8,075 nucleotides of DNA from an uncultured Collinsella sp. (GTDB lineage: Bacteria; Actinomycetota; Coriobacteriia; Coriobacteriales; Coriobacteriaceae). A program made the translations under genes and the position numbers. The stretch lies in the NCBI GenBank assembly GCA_905207425.1, contig CAJLLB010000093.1, positions 1-8,075 of the forward strand, read 5' to 3'. Of this stretch, positions 1 to 6,241 are shown one piece after another; within the stretch, counting starts at the first letter, position 1; each line of letters opens with the position of its first letter. The notes below the pieces were generated by a model. That model did not search any database. It saw only the letters and a list, made by a program, of their open reading frames with translations, and was not told where the DNA came from.

Positions 1-334
1 AGGCGCCGGCTGCCGCCGTGACGTGCGTGCCGTCGACCGTAATGCCGGAGAGGCCCTCGCCCAGCGCTACGACGATGCCGCGGATGCCCTTGTCGCCGAC
101 GAGCAAGTCGGAGCCGTTGCCCACGATGGTGAGTGGCAGGTCGCAGCGATAGCAGGTATCGAGCGTGGCGACGAGGCCCTGCTCGGTATCGGGCGTGACA
201 AAGACGTCGGCCGGGCCGCCGATCTTAAACGTGGTGTGCTCGCGCATGGGCTCGCTCATCAGCACGTTGTCCTCGCCGGCAACGCCAGCGAGCGCGCACA
301 GCAGGTCCTCGTTAAAAAAGTCGTTCTCGTGCAT
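1..334 (-). CDS. murB: UDP-N-acetylenolpyruvoylglucosamine reductase, N-terminal part (partial)
   Basis: This is the start of MurB, the cytoplasmic FAD enzyme that uses NADPH to reduce UDP-GlcNAc-enolpyruvate to UDP-MurNAc in peptidoglycan synthesis. Reading leftwards from the ATG at 334-332, 111 codons are open to the window edge. The FAD-binding half of the family is recognisable: HTTFKIGGPADVF at residues 33-45, PLTIVGNGSDLLVGDKGIRG at about 67-86, then a Gly/Ala-rich stretch where the family continues into its FAD domain. The start is favoured by an AGGCGG-like ribosome site about 8 bases upstream on the minus strand and by the usual short N-terminal extension before the first FAD motif. 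It is transcribed divergently from the lacI-type gene, with 183 bases between the two starts. The rest of the gene, including the catalytic Ser and Glu region, lies outside the window. The family call is firm. Confidence 0.93.
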   Translation of the reverse strand, partial: MHENDFFNEDLLCALAGVAGEDNVLMSEPMREHTTFKIGGPADVFVTPDTEQGLVATLDTCYRCDLPLTIVGNGSDLLVGDKGIRGIVVALGEGLSGITVDGTHVTAAAGA

Positions 335-517
335 ACGAATATCCGCCTTTTGGTGGTCGTTGTCATCAATCGATTGCAATATACCCCACCCGGACGGATT
401 TGGTGCGCTGGCGGCGATAAAACAGCCGTCCACCGGATTGGTAAAGTGTTTATCACCGAGGTAGAGGGGTAGTCGCTATACTTTCAAGAGATTGCGCGTA
501 AACCCGGAAGGAGCGAG
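335..517. promoter_or_regulatory. divergent intergenic region between murB and the LacI-family gene
   Basis: This 183-base gap must hold the promoters for both divergent genes. On the plus strand TATACT at 477-482 is a good -10 match about 35 bases before the ATG at 518. No clear TTGACA stands 16-18 bases before it. On the minus strand TATATT (complement of 379-384) could serve murB, again without a good -35. The ribosome site GGAAGGAG at 506-513 decides the start at 518. I see no clear LacI-type operator palindrome here. The promoter elements are by eye only. Confidence 0.35.
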
Positions 518-1546
518 ATGGCCAACAAAGTCACCCTCAAGCAGATCGCCCAGGAGGTGGGGCTTTCCCCCTCGTCGGTCTCGCTTGTTCTTAATAATCG
601 GCCCTGTCGCATCTCGGAAGAAAACCGCAAGCTCATCAAAGAGGTCGCGGCGCGCAACCACTATGTTCCCAACCAGATTGCGCGCAGCCTGGTCATGCGC
701 GAGTCGCGCACGCTGGGCCTTATCGTCCCTAACATCGAGAGCCGCTTTTTTGCCTCGCTCGCCGGTAGCCTGGAAAAGCGCTGCCGCGAGGACGGCTATG
801 CGCTCTTCATTACCAGCTCGGGCGGAAGCGCCGATGACGATCTGGAGCTGCTGCGCCAGCTGGTGACGCGCGGCGTTGATGGCGTCTTCCTGGTGGTGGG
901 TGACGAGTTCTCCGATGACCGCGCCCTGCGCGAAGAAGTCAGCCACCTGCCCATCCCGGCCGTAATGGTCGACCGTGCTATTGAGGGGCTCGAGTGCGAC
1001 AAGGTGATGTTCGACCACGAGATGGGTGGCTACATGGCCACTCGCTATCTGATCGAGCAGGGCCACCGTCGCATTGCCTGCTTGGTTAACGCGCGCCGTT
1101 CCAATACGGGGCGTAAGCGACTTGCCGGCTATGAGCGCGCGCTGCGCGAGGTTGGCCTGCCTATCGACGCACGTTTGGAGTTTGAGAGCGAGTACTACAT
1201 TCCGAGTGCCTATGAGGCCTCGGAGGCGGTGCTCGCAACTGATGCCACCGCTGTGTTCGCAAGTTCGGATAACATCGCCCTCGGTCTGCTCAAGCGCTTG
1301 CACGAGATGGGGAAGAGCATCCCGGGCGATATCTCGGTGGTGAGCTATGACAACTCGGCGGCCGACGTTCTCTTTGAGCCGGCGCTGACCGCGATTGAGC
1401 AGGATCCTGGTGTCCTTGCGGAGCATGCTTTTGGCTGCATGTCCAAGCGTCTTGCCGGTAGGGGCGGCAGGCGTGCCGAAGAGGTCGTCCTGGAGCCGGC
1501 GCTTATCGTTAAGGGCAGCGTGCTCGAACTTACCGAATGTAGCTAA
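518..1546 (+). CDS. LacI-family transcriptional regulator
   Basis: A full-length (342 aa) LacI/GalR-type DNA-binding regulator. The N-terminal helix-turn-helix is at residues 6-27 (TLKQIAQEVGLSPSSVSLVL), followed by the hinge helix PNQIARSLVMRESRTLG at 51-67. The periplasmic-binding-protein-like effector domain fills 68-342. It includes the family's late motif, here ASSDNIALGLLKRLHEMG with IPGDISVVSYDN at 268-279, where most members have AxND and GFDD. The start is fixed by GGAAGGAG four bases upstream of ATG. Members usually repress carbohydrate genes and respond to a sugar or sugar phosphate, but no transporter or glycosidase adjoins this gene. Its target is therefore not evident, and control of a distant locus or of itself is possible. 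It is followed by a long inverted repeat and does not appear to share a transcript with the next gene, which has its own extended -10 site. Confidence 0.93.
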   Translation: MANKVTLKQIAQEVGLSPSSVSLVLNNRPCRISEENRKLIKEVAARNHYVPNQIARSLVMRESRTLGLIVPNIESRFFASLAGSLEKRCREDGYALFITSSGGSADDDLELLRQLVTRGVDGVFLVVGDEFSDDRALREEVSHLPIPAVMVDRAIEGLECDKVMFDHEMGGYMATRYLIEQGHRRIACLVNARRSNTGRKRLAGYERALREVGLPIDARLEFESEYYIPSAYEASEAVLATDATAVFASSDNIALGLLKRLHEMGKSIPGDISVVSYDNSAADVLFEPALTAIEQDPGVLAEHAFGCMSKRLAGRGGRRAEEVVLEPALIVKGSVLELTECS

Positions 1547-1600
1547 ACGTACCTGTTTGTTTGCATAGATTGCATGCGGAGTGTCTGCTATTTGCCGGCG

Positions 1601-1673
1601 GGGCCGGGGTGCCTGCCTTGTTTTGAGAAGTTCGCGGAGCCCACTTCTCAAAACAAGGCAGGCACCCCGGCCC
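1601..1673. repeat. perfect 31-bp inverted repeat with 11-base loop
   Basis: Arms 1601-1631 and 1643-1673 are exact reverse complements and enclose the 11-base loop TCGCGGAGCCC (1632-1642). The left arm runs from GGGCCGGGGTGCC through TGCCTTG to TTTTGAGAAGT. The element begins 54 bases after the lacI-type stop codon. A stem this long and perfect is far beyond a normal intrinsic terminator, and no T-run follows either arm. It fits better with a REP/MITE-like mobile palindrome, although it could still block transcription or stabilise the mRNA 3' end. No direct repeats that would mark an insertion were apparent at its edges. Confidence 0.9.
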
Positions 1674-1748
1674 TCGTCCGTGAACTCTTCCGCTGGGCGA
1701 GCCATAGACGCCACGCACCGATGCGATAAAGCAGTGGCTTGAAATTGG

Positions 1749-1757
1749 TGCTATATT
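1749..1757 (+). promoter_or_regulatory. extended -10 promoter for the 162-residue hypothetical gene
   Basis: TGCTATATT matches the extended -10 form TGnTATAAT with one mismatch. It predicts a transcript start near 1764, about 30 bases before the ATG at 1795. No convincing -35 lies upstream, which is acceptable for an extended -10 site. The same transcript may continue into the GntR genes, because only 38 bases separate 2283 from 2322. Confidence 0.45.
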
Positions 1758-1794
1758 CAGCATGAGTTGTTTAATGCTAGTACGGGAGGCTGAT

Positions 1795-2283
1795 ATGGGG
1801 CTGTTCAAGAAGAAAAACCCGCAGGATGCCTTTGATTCCGATGTGTTTACCATCACGGATACGATTTTGGACCCGCCGCGGTTTACATTTTTGCCGGCTA
1901 TCTACCAGGATGCCACGCGCCGCAAGTGGGCCGTGCATCAGCGCGGCGGTGAGCCGAAGATTTTTGACTATGCGGACGTGCTGCAGTGCGAAGTAGCCGA
2001 GGTGGGCAATCCGGAGGCCGAGGAAGTGGCTTCAAAACAGGAATTTGCCCAGCGTATCCTGGCAAATCCTGCCAAGGCGGCGAAAATAAACGCTGCCAAG
2101 CGTAATATGTGTCTTGGTATGGGCGTTGTTGTGGCGGTTCAGACGGGAAAAGACGAGGTTTCCAAATTAGAGATTCCCGTTATGACCGACGAAGTCAAAC
2201 GCGATTCAAGCCTATATAAGTCGTATCGGAATGTCGCCGAGAAGATCAAGGCCGAATTTGATGCCATGGGAGGGCTGGCCTAA
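1795..2283 (+). CDS. conserved-looking hypothetical protein, soluble, 162 aa
   Basis: I do not recognise the family with certainty. The chosen start (MGLFKKKNPQ) follows GGGAGG at 1784-1789 by five bases. An in-frame ATG at 1762 has no ribosome site and would sit almost on the predicted transcription start. The protein has no signal peptide or membrane segment. A short Lys-rich N-terminus is followed by an alpha/beta-looking body: FTFLPAIYQDATRRKWAVHQ at 31-50, then KIFDYADVLQCEVAEVG at 55-71, and a C-terminal helix YKSYRNVAEKIKAEFDAMGG at 141-160. The 'FDYADVLQCEV' step and the final amphipathic helix resemble the C-terminal part of small bacterial proteins in the DUF4428 group, which have a PH-like or SHOCT-associated body. 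The zinc-finger start of DUF4428 is missing, so this is only a hint. It lies directly upstream of two GntR regulators and may share their transcript. Confidence 0.8.
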   Translation: MGLFKKKNPQDAFDSDVFTITDTILDPPRFTFLPAIYQDATRRKWAVHQRGGEPKIFDYADVLQCEVAEVGNPEAEEVASKQEFAQRILANPAKAAKINAAKRNMCLGMGVVVAVQTGKDEVSKLEIPVMTDEVKRDSSLYKSYRNVAEKIKAEFDAMGGLA

Positions 2284-2321
2284 TTTTGGCGGCATACGTG
2301 TCTGAATGAGGAGTCTGTGCA

Positions 2322-3089
2322 ATGGCAGGCGAATCTTATGCAATTCCCCCCAAAGATCGTGCTGTTGAGGGAATTCTTTGGTATATCCAGCACCATCAGC
2401 TTGCCGGCGGCGATCGCCTGCCGGCCGAGCGCGTGCTGTGCGAAGAGATTGGCGTTTCGCGTACGGCGTTGCGTGCCGGTATCACGCGGCTTATCTCGTG
2501 TGGAACGCTCGAGAGCCGTCGCGGATCGGGCACGTATGTTTGTCCTCCCAAGCCGCTGAACATCTTCCAGGAAACGTATAACTTTTCCGATGCTGTGCGG
2601 ACTGCCGGCCTGCACCCCTCTTCTCGTCTGGTTTCCACCGGGACCATCGAGGCGGATGAGGCGCTTGCCGACAAGCTTGGGGTGGCTGTAGGCGCTCCCT
2701 TGCTCCGCATGCAGCGCGTTCGACTTATTGAGGGCGAGCCGGCGTCAATCGAGACGGCTCACGTTAACCTGTCCCTGTGCCCATCGCTTATCGAGCACGA
2801 TTTTGAGTGCGAGAGCCTTTACGATGTCTTGCTCAAAGAAGGTGGCGTGCGTGTTGAGCATGGACGTGAGCATATCTCCATCTCGCGTTTGAACGTCGAA
2901 GAGGCCGAGCTGCTCCAGCAAGAAGAGGGAACGCCGGTGTTCTATGAGAGCTCGATCGAATTTGATAAGGACATGCGTTTTGTGGAGCATTGCAAATCGG
3001 TGATTTTGCCCACAAAGTTCCGCTTTGCCGATAACGGCGAAGAGAACGGCATGAGGAGCGTGGCAGGTGAACAATGGCTGAAACAGTAG
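2322..3089 (+). CDS. GntR-family regulator, HutC subfamily (UTRA domain), first of a pair
   Basis: A 255-residue cytoplasmic repressor or activator. The winged helix-turn-helix covers residues 12-75. Its recognition part is LPAERVLCEEIGVSRTALRA (33-52), and its wing is LESRRGSGTYV (63-73). A UTRA ligand domain follows at about 90-235, with the family's 'ASIETAHVNL' strand at 141-150, DVLLKEGGVRVEHG at 168-181 and the EHISISRL strand at 183-190. The start is set by TGAGGAG at 2307-2313, eight bases before ATG. UTRA domains of this family bind sugar phosphates, amino acids or related small molecules. Given the enzymes downstream, a phosphorylated amino sugar or glycated amine is the likely signal, but this is inference. 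The C-terminal tail after about residue 235 is longer than the UTRA core and overlaps the next gene by 16 bases. Confidence 0.93.
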   Translation: MAGESYAIPPKDRAVEGILWYIQHHQLAGGDRLPAERVLCEEIGVSRTALRAGITRLISCGTLESRRGSGTYVCPPKPLNIFQETYNFSDAVRTAGLHPSSRLVSTGTIEADEALADKLGVAVGAPLLRMQRVRLIEGEPASIETAHVNLSLCPSLIEHDFECESLYDVLLKEGGVRVEHGREHISISRLNVEEAELLQQEEGTPVFYESSIEFDKDMRFVEHCKSVILPTKFRFADNGEENGMRSVAGEQWLKQ

Positions 3090-3787
3090 ATGCCACCCCG
3101 GTTTATATGCGCATTCGACGCCGCATCGAGGAACGTATCGAGCGCGGTATATATCCCACGGGTTCCATGATTCCGTCCGAAAAAGACCTCGCCGAGGAAT
3201 TTGGTACGACACGCTTGACCATCCGAAGCGCTGTCGATGAGCTGGTTCGGCGCGGGCAGATTCGCCGTGTTCGGGGAAAAGGTGCCTTTGTGGCGCAGAA
3301 AGTACCTGCTTTTTTTGAACGCACGGTCGGTTTCCGTGAATCGGTCCGCGCTTCGGGCGGCGAGCCGTCCGTCCGTATTCTCGCGCGTTCCAAGCGTTAT
3401 GCGGGGCCATATTACGCCGACCTGTTTGGCATCGCCGAGGACGACCTGCTCTATTCCGTTCGACGCCTGAACTGCATAAACGGTAGCCCCGTATCGATTG
3501 AGACGGCGCTGATTCCCTGCCTGCTGTTCCCAACCATCGAAGATATTGACGTGTCGGTCTTCAGTTTGTACGAGACCTATGAGATGCTGGGCCGAAAGCC
3601 AGTCATGGCACAGGAAAAGCTCGATATCGAAGCGCTGGGCGCACGAGATGCCGGCCTCCTTGGACTGGAACAGGGCAATCTTGTTTTGCTTTTGGAATGC
3701 GTGAGCTATGACGCGAGCGGTCAGGCTATCGAGTATGTAAAGTCCTTCAATCGTGGCGATACGGGCGGCTACACCTATACGTACTAG
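3074..3787 (+). CDS. GntR-family regulator, HutC subfamily (UTRA domain), second of a pair
   Basis: A 237-residue protein with the same plan as its upstream neighbour but clearly divergent in sequence. The winged helix-turn-helix is at about 10-75 (MIPSEKDLAEEFGTTRLTIR at 32-51, wing IRRVRGKGAFV at 63-73). The UTRA domain is at about 82-230, with SPVSIETALIPC at 138-149 and a closing strand AIEYVKSFNRGDT at 218-230. The ATG at 3074 lies inside the last codons of the first regulator in another frame (16-base overlap), and GCAGGTG just upstream serves as the ribosome site. The two are therefore probably translated together. Tandem UTRA regulators could bind as separate homodimers or a heterodimer, or respond to two ligands. 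The gene ends 193 bases before the enzyme operon, whose leader holds the best operator candidates. Confidence 0.93.
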   Translation: MAETVDATPVYMRIRRRIEERIERGIYPTGSMIPSEKDLAEEFGTTRLTIRSAVDELVRRGQIRRVRGKGAFVAQKVPAFFERTVGFRESVRASGGEPSVRILARSKRYAGPYYADLFGIAEDDLLYSVRRLNCINGSPVSIETALIPCLLFPTIEDIDVSVFSLYETYEMLGRKPVMAQEKLDIEALGARDAGLLGLEQGNLVLLLECVSYDASGQAIEYVKSFNRGDTGGYTYTY

Positions 3788-3808
3788 CTGGTATTTTGTG
3801 AATAACGG

Positions 3809-3828
3809 CTGGGAAACTAACCAGTTTT
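3809..3828 (+). terminator. weak hairpin with short T-run after the GntR pair
   Basis: CTGG (3809-3812) can pair with CCAG (3821-3824) around an 8-base loop, followed by TTTT at 3825-3828. The outer CTGGT at 3788-3792 could alternatively pair with ACCAG at 3820-3824. Both stems are short, so termination here would be partial at best. The same bases also look like TGGT-type half-sites for a GntR protein. Confidence 0.22.
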
Positions 3829-3843
3829 GATCGTTGGGTCAGC

Positions 3844-3853
3844 TGTATATACA
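3844..3853. promoter_or_regulatory. 10-bp palindrome TGTATATACA in the enzyme-operon control region
   Basis: TGTATATACA is a perfect palindrome of the GTnnnnAC type favoured by many GntR proteins. It also contains TATATA, which could be a -10 hexamer, although I found no good -35 at the right distance. Binding of a regulator here would cover that hexamer. It lies 128 bases before the ATG at 3981. Confidence 0.35.
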
Positions 3854-3910
3854 ACCTTACAGGGCTCAAAATCGACCGTTCGCCGATGGGGATAAATTAA
3901 TCGACAAAGA

Positions 3911-3959
3911 GGTATCAAAAAGCCGTAACCTGTAACTGTGATTGGTATCAAATACTAAT
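3911..3959. promoter_or_regulatory. candidate GntR/UTRA operator: GGTATCAAA repeat and 19-bp palindrome
   Basis: ATTGGTAT-CAA-ATACTAAT (3941-3959) is a near-perfect palindrome with one mismatched pair and an exact core GTAT-CAA-ATAC. The nonamer GGTATCAAA inside it (3944-3952) also occurs at 3911-3919, exactly 33 bp or about three helical turns upstream. A further TGGTAT lies at 3789-3794. The layout, with a palindrome just before the ribosome site AGGTGAG (3971-3977) and a phased half-site upstream, suits repression of the operon by one or both of the adjacent GntR proteins. TCGACA at 3901-3906 and TAACCT at 3926-3931 form a possible but poorly spaced (19-base) promoter between the two copies. 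Which protein binds is not shown by the sequence. Confidence 0.5.
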
Positions 3960-3980
3960 GATTTGTTACGAGGTGAGACG

Positions 3981-5096
3981 ATGAAGATGCTCGATTACGT
4001 TCAGCTTGCCCATGTGCGTATGGGGGAGAACCTCGAGCGTTCGTCTGAGCTGGTAGCGCAGCTCGTTGATATTTTCCAGTCCGGTTCTTTTGACGCGCTG
4101 CGCATCGTTGCTTCGGGTTCGTCGCGCCATGCCGCCGATTGCGCCCGCGATTACCTGCAAGATGCCCTGCAAATGCAGGTGTCCGTTGTGACGCCCGAGG
4201 CCTTCGTCGATTTTGAACACACCTATCCGCAGCATGCGCTCAACATTGCCGTTTCGCAGAGTGGCTATTCGACCAATACGATTGCGGCGCTCGATTACAT
4301 GCGCGCACACGATATGGCTGCAGTTGCGCTCACGGCAAACGTCGAGGCGCCCATCAAGGAGCACACTGACATCGTTCTTGACTACGGTGTGGGCGTCGAG
4401 TCGGTGGACTTTGTGACTCTGGGCGTCGAGGTGCTCGTTGAGTACCTGGTGCTCTTTGGTATTTACGGCGGTCAGGCGCGCGGAACGATTGACGCCAAGG
4501 GCGTTGCCCAGCGTCTTGACGACCTGCGCGAGGCCATCCAGGCCAATGCCGTGATGTGCAAGACCGCCGAGGCATATGTCCAAGACCACATGCTCGAGCT
4601 TTCTGAGCACACGCCCGCCATGGTCGTCGGCAACGGCCCCAACTATGGCGTTGCCGAAGAGGCGGCCCTCAAGCTGAGCGAGACCATCAAGATTCCTGCC
4701 ATGCATCACGAAGGCGAGGAGTTCGTCCACGGTCCCGAGATGCAGATCGTTCCGGGCTATCTGGTGTTTATCGTCGACGATCCGCAGGGGTCGGAGCGTC
4801 TTGCGAATATCGCTGATGCGCTATCGAACGTTACGACAAAAACGGTGCTGCTCACGGCCCATCCCAAGGGTAGGGCTCACGAGGTTGCGGTGCCTCAGGT
4901 GGCTCCGCTGCTCAGCGCAATTCCCAATCTTGTGTTCTTCCAGACGATTGCGGCCATAATCGCCGAGCGTCTGAAGTCATGGGACGTGCACCCGTATCTT
5001 GATGCCGTCTCCAAGCAAATGGAGGTCAAGGCAGAGGGCTACGAAGAGTCAGTCAATGCGCTTAAGGCCAAAGCGGCCGAGTGTTACGGAATGTAA
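3981..5096 (+). CDS. double-SIS-domain phosphosugar enzyme (GlmS isomerase-domain/deglycase-like)
   Basis: A 371-residue cytoplasmic protein with two SIS domains, resembling the isomerase half of GlmS and the FrlB/GfrE-type deglycases but without a glutaminase domain. Phosphosugar loops are visible at SGSSRHAAD (45-53) and SQSGYSTNT (92-100) in the first SIS domain and at VVGNGPNYGVAEEAALK (215-231) in the second. The motif SETIKIPAMHHEGEEFVHGP contains Glu234 and His250. Their 16-residue spacing is that of the catalytic Glu488 and His504 of E. coli GlmS, and the HGP follows as in that family. The C-terminus (EERLKSW-type helix, then HPYLDAVSKQ at 337-346) also resembles GlmS relatives. ATG at 3981 is preferred because AGGTGAG lies four bases upstream; an in-frame ATG at 3942 falls inside the operator palindrome. 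It probably opens or cleaves an amino-sugar or sugar-amine 6-phosphate. Glucosamine-6-phosphate isomerase/deaminase activity is an alternative. Confidence 0.88.
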   Translation: MKMLDYVQLAHVRMGENLERSSELVAQLVDIFQSGSFDALRIVASGSSRHAADCARDYLQDALQMQVSVVTPEAFVDFEHTYPQHALNIAVSQSGYSTNTIAALDYMRAHDMAAVALTANVEAPIKEHTDIVLDYGVGVESVDFVTLGVEVLVEYLVLFGIYGGQARGTIDAKGVAQRLDDLREAIQANAVMCKTAEAYVQDHMLELSEHTPAMVVGNGPNYGVAEEAALKLSETIKIPAMHHEGEEFVHGPEMQIVPGYLVFIVDDPQGSERLANIADALSNVTTKTVLLTAHPKGRAHEVAVPQVAPLLSAIPNLVFFQTIAAIIAERLKSWDVHPYLDAVSKQMEVKAEGYEESVNALKAKAAECYGM

Positions 5097-5156
5097 GCGG
5101 GTTTTGATGCCCGTTGGCATGGGGGATGTGGAAACAACCCCAGAAAGGAGAGACAA

Positions 5157-6218
5157 ATGAAGGAAACCGAGAAGATCGAGATCATGCATTTCGACCAGGA
5201 GGGCTATCTCGAGGACGGCAAGGCGCTCTACGAGACCGGCAAGAAGATGACCGCGCTCGCCGACAAGGTCGCCGACGAGGGCTACGACGCCGTGTTCCTG
5301 ATGGGCGTCGGCGGCACCTGGGACGAGCTCATGCAGCTCGAGTACCTCATGAACAAGTTCGGCGACCGCGACCTCGAGGTCTACCTGATCCACGCCGCCG
5401 AGTGGAACGCCATGGGCCACAAGCGCATGACCGAGAAGTCCGTCGTGCTCACCGCCTCCGAGTCCGGCACCACCCCCGAGGTCCTCGAGGCCGTCAAGAA
5501 GATGAAGGGCATGGGCGTGCGCGTCTACGCCATGACCAAGCCCGAGGGCCCCATCGGCCAGGCTGTGGGTGCCGAGAACTGCGTCAAGATGGCTTCCGAT
5601 CACGGTAACGGCGGCTGCGAGATGGGCTACTACCTCGCCGACTGCTTCGGCCTGCGCCTGCTCAACCGCCGCGGCTGCTTCCCCAAGTTCGACAAGTTTA
5701 TTGAGCAGACCAAGGATGTTTGGACCCACCTGGTCGACATCCGCAAGAGCTTCGAGCCGCGCGCCGAGGAGCTCGCCAAGAAGTACGCCCTGGCCCCCTA
5801 CACCATGTTCATCGGCTCCGGCGCCCTGTGGGGCGAGACGATCCTGTTCTCGATGTGCATCCTGGAGGAGATGCAGTGGAAGCGCACCCGCTACATCACC
5901 TCGGCCGACTTCTTCCACGGCACCCTCGAGCTCGTGGAGCCCGGCGTCCCGGTCTTCCTGTTCATGGGCGAGGACGAGAACCGCAAGCTCGATGAGCGCG
6001 TCCGCGCGTTCCTCAACCGCGGCGTGACCGGCGACACCGACATCAACGTCATCGACACCGCCGAGTTCGCGATCCCCGGGCTTGACGACGAGTTCCGCGT
6101 CATCGTGTCTCCGTGGATCCTTTCCTCGCTGATCACCGATCGCCTTGCCGCTTACTACGAGACGGTCACCAAGCACAACCTCAACTACCGTCGCTACTAT
6201 CACCAGTTCGACTACTAA
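5157..6218 (+). CDS. FrlB/FraB-like SIS enzyme, probable fructosamine/glucosamine-type 6-phosphate deglycase
   Basis: A 353-residue cytoplasmic SIS protein, the length of FrlB and FraB, which cleave fructoselysine- or fructose-asparagine-related 6-phosphates to glucose-6-phosphate and the free amino acid. The first SIS domain shows LMGVGGTWDE (48-57) and TASESGTTPEV (99-109). Near the active site, Glu238 and His254 keep the 16-residue spacing of the FraB catalytic pair (Glu214/His230). They are followed by GTLELVEPGVPVFLFMGEDE, closely matching the HGPLEIVEPGVPFLFLLGNDE stretch I recall for FrlB. The C-terminus RRYYHQFDY matches FrlB's RRYY...EY ending. Pro after His-Gly is replaced by Thr256. 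A strong site GAAAGGAG sits six bases before ATG. Codons are much more strongly biased to C/G endings than in neighbouring genes, which suggests high expression. It lies 60 bases after the first SIS gene, with a small hairpin (5107-5120) in the gap. The exact substrate is unknown. Confidence 0.88.
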   Translation: MKETEKIEIMHFDQEGYLEDGKALYETGKKMTALADKVADEGYDAVFLMGVGGTWDELMQLEYLMNKFGDRDLEVYLIHAAEWNAMGHKRMTEKSVVLTASESGTTPEVLEAVKKMKGMGVRVYAMTKPEGPIGQAVGAENCVKMASDHGNGGCEMGYYLADCFGLRLLNRRGCFPKFDKFIEQTKDVWTHLVDIRKSFEPRAEELAKKYALAPYTMFIGSGALWGETILFSMCILEEMQWKRTRYITSADFFHGTLELVEPGVPVFLFMGEDENRKLDERVRAFLNRGVTGDTDINVIDTAEFAIPGLDDEFRVIVSPWILSSLITDRLAAYYETVTKHNLNYRRYYHQFDY

Positions 6219-6241
6219 GAGCAAATAACGTTTGTGTAATC

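Noticed and set aside
1601..1673. Ordinary intrinsic terminator
   Set aside because: Arms of 31 bp without a following T-run do not fit; an effect on transcription is still possible but not the simplest reading.
476..1714. 412-codon open frame on the minus strand opposite the LacI-type gene
   Set aside because: It has no family features and no good ribosome site, and it runs through the 31-bp palindrome. The plus-strand gene has clear domains over the same bases.
1762..1794. Upstream ATG start for the 162-residue protein
   Set aside because: It has no ribosome site and lies at or before the predicted transcription start; GGGAGG at 1784-1789 points to 1795.
2745..3533. 262-codon open frame on the minus strand opposite the GntR pair
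   Set aside because: Arg/Pro/Cys-rich composition without motifs; it spans the overlap of two well-supported plus-strand genes.
3942..3980. Upstream ATG start for the first SIS enzyme
   Set aside because: There is no ribosome site in front and the extra 13 codons cover the operator palindrome; AGGTGAG at 3971-3977 supports 3981.
5049..6224. 391-codon open frame on the minus strand opposite the deglycase gene
   Set aside because: Its product is a low-complexity Val/Leu/Ala/Gly/His string, as expected from the complement of a gene with strongly G/C-ending codons. No domain or start signal is visible.
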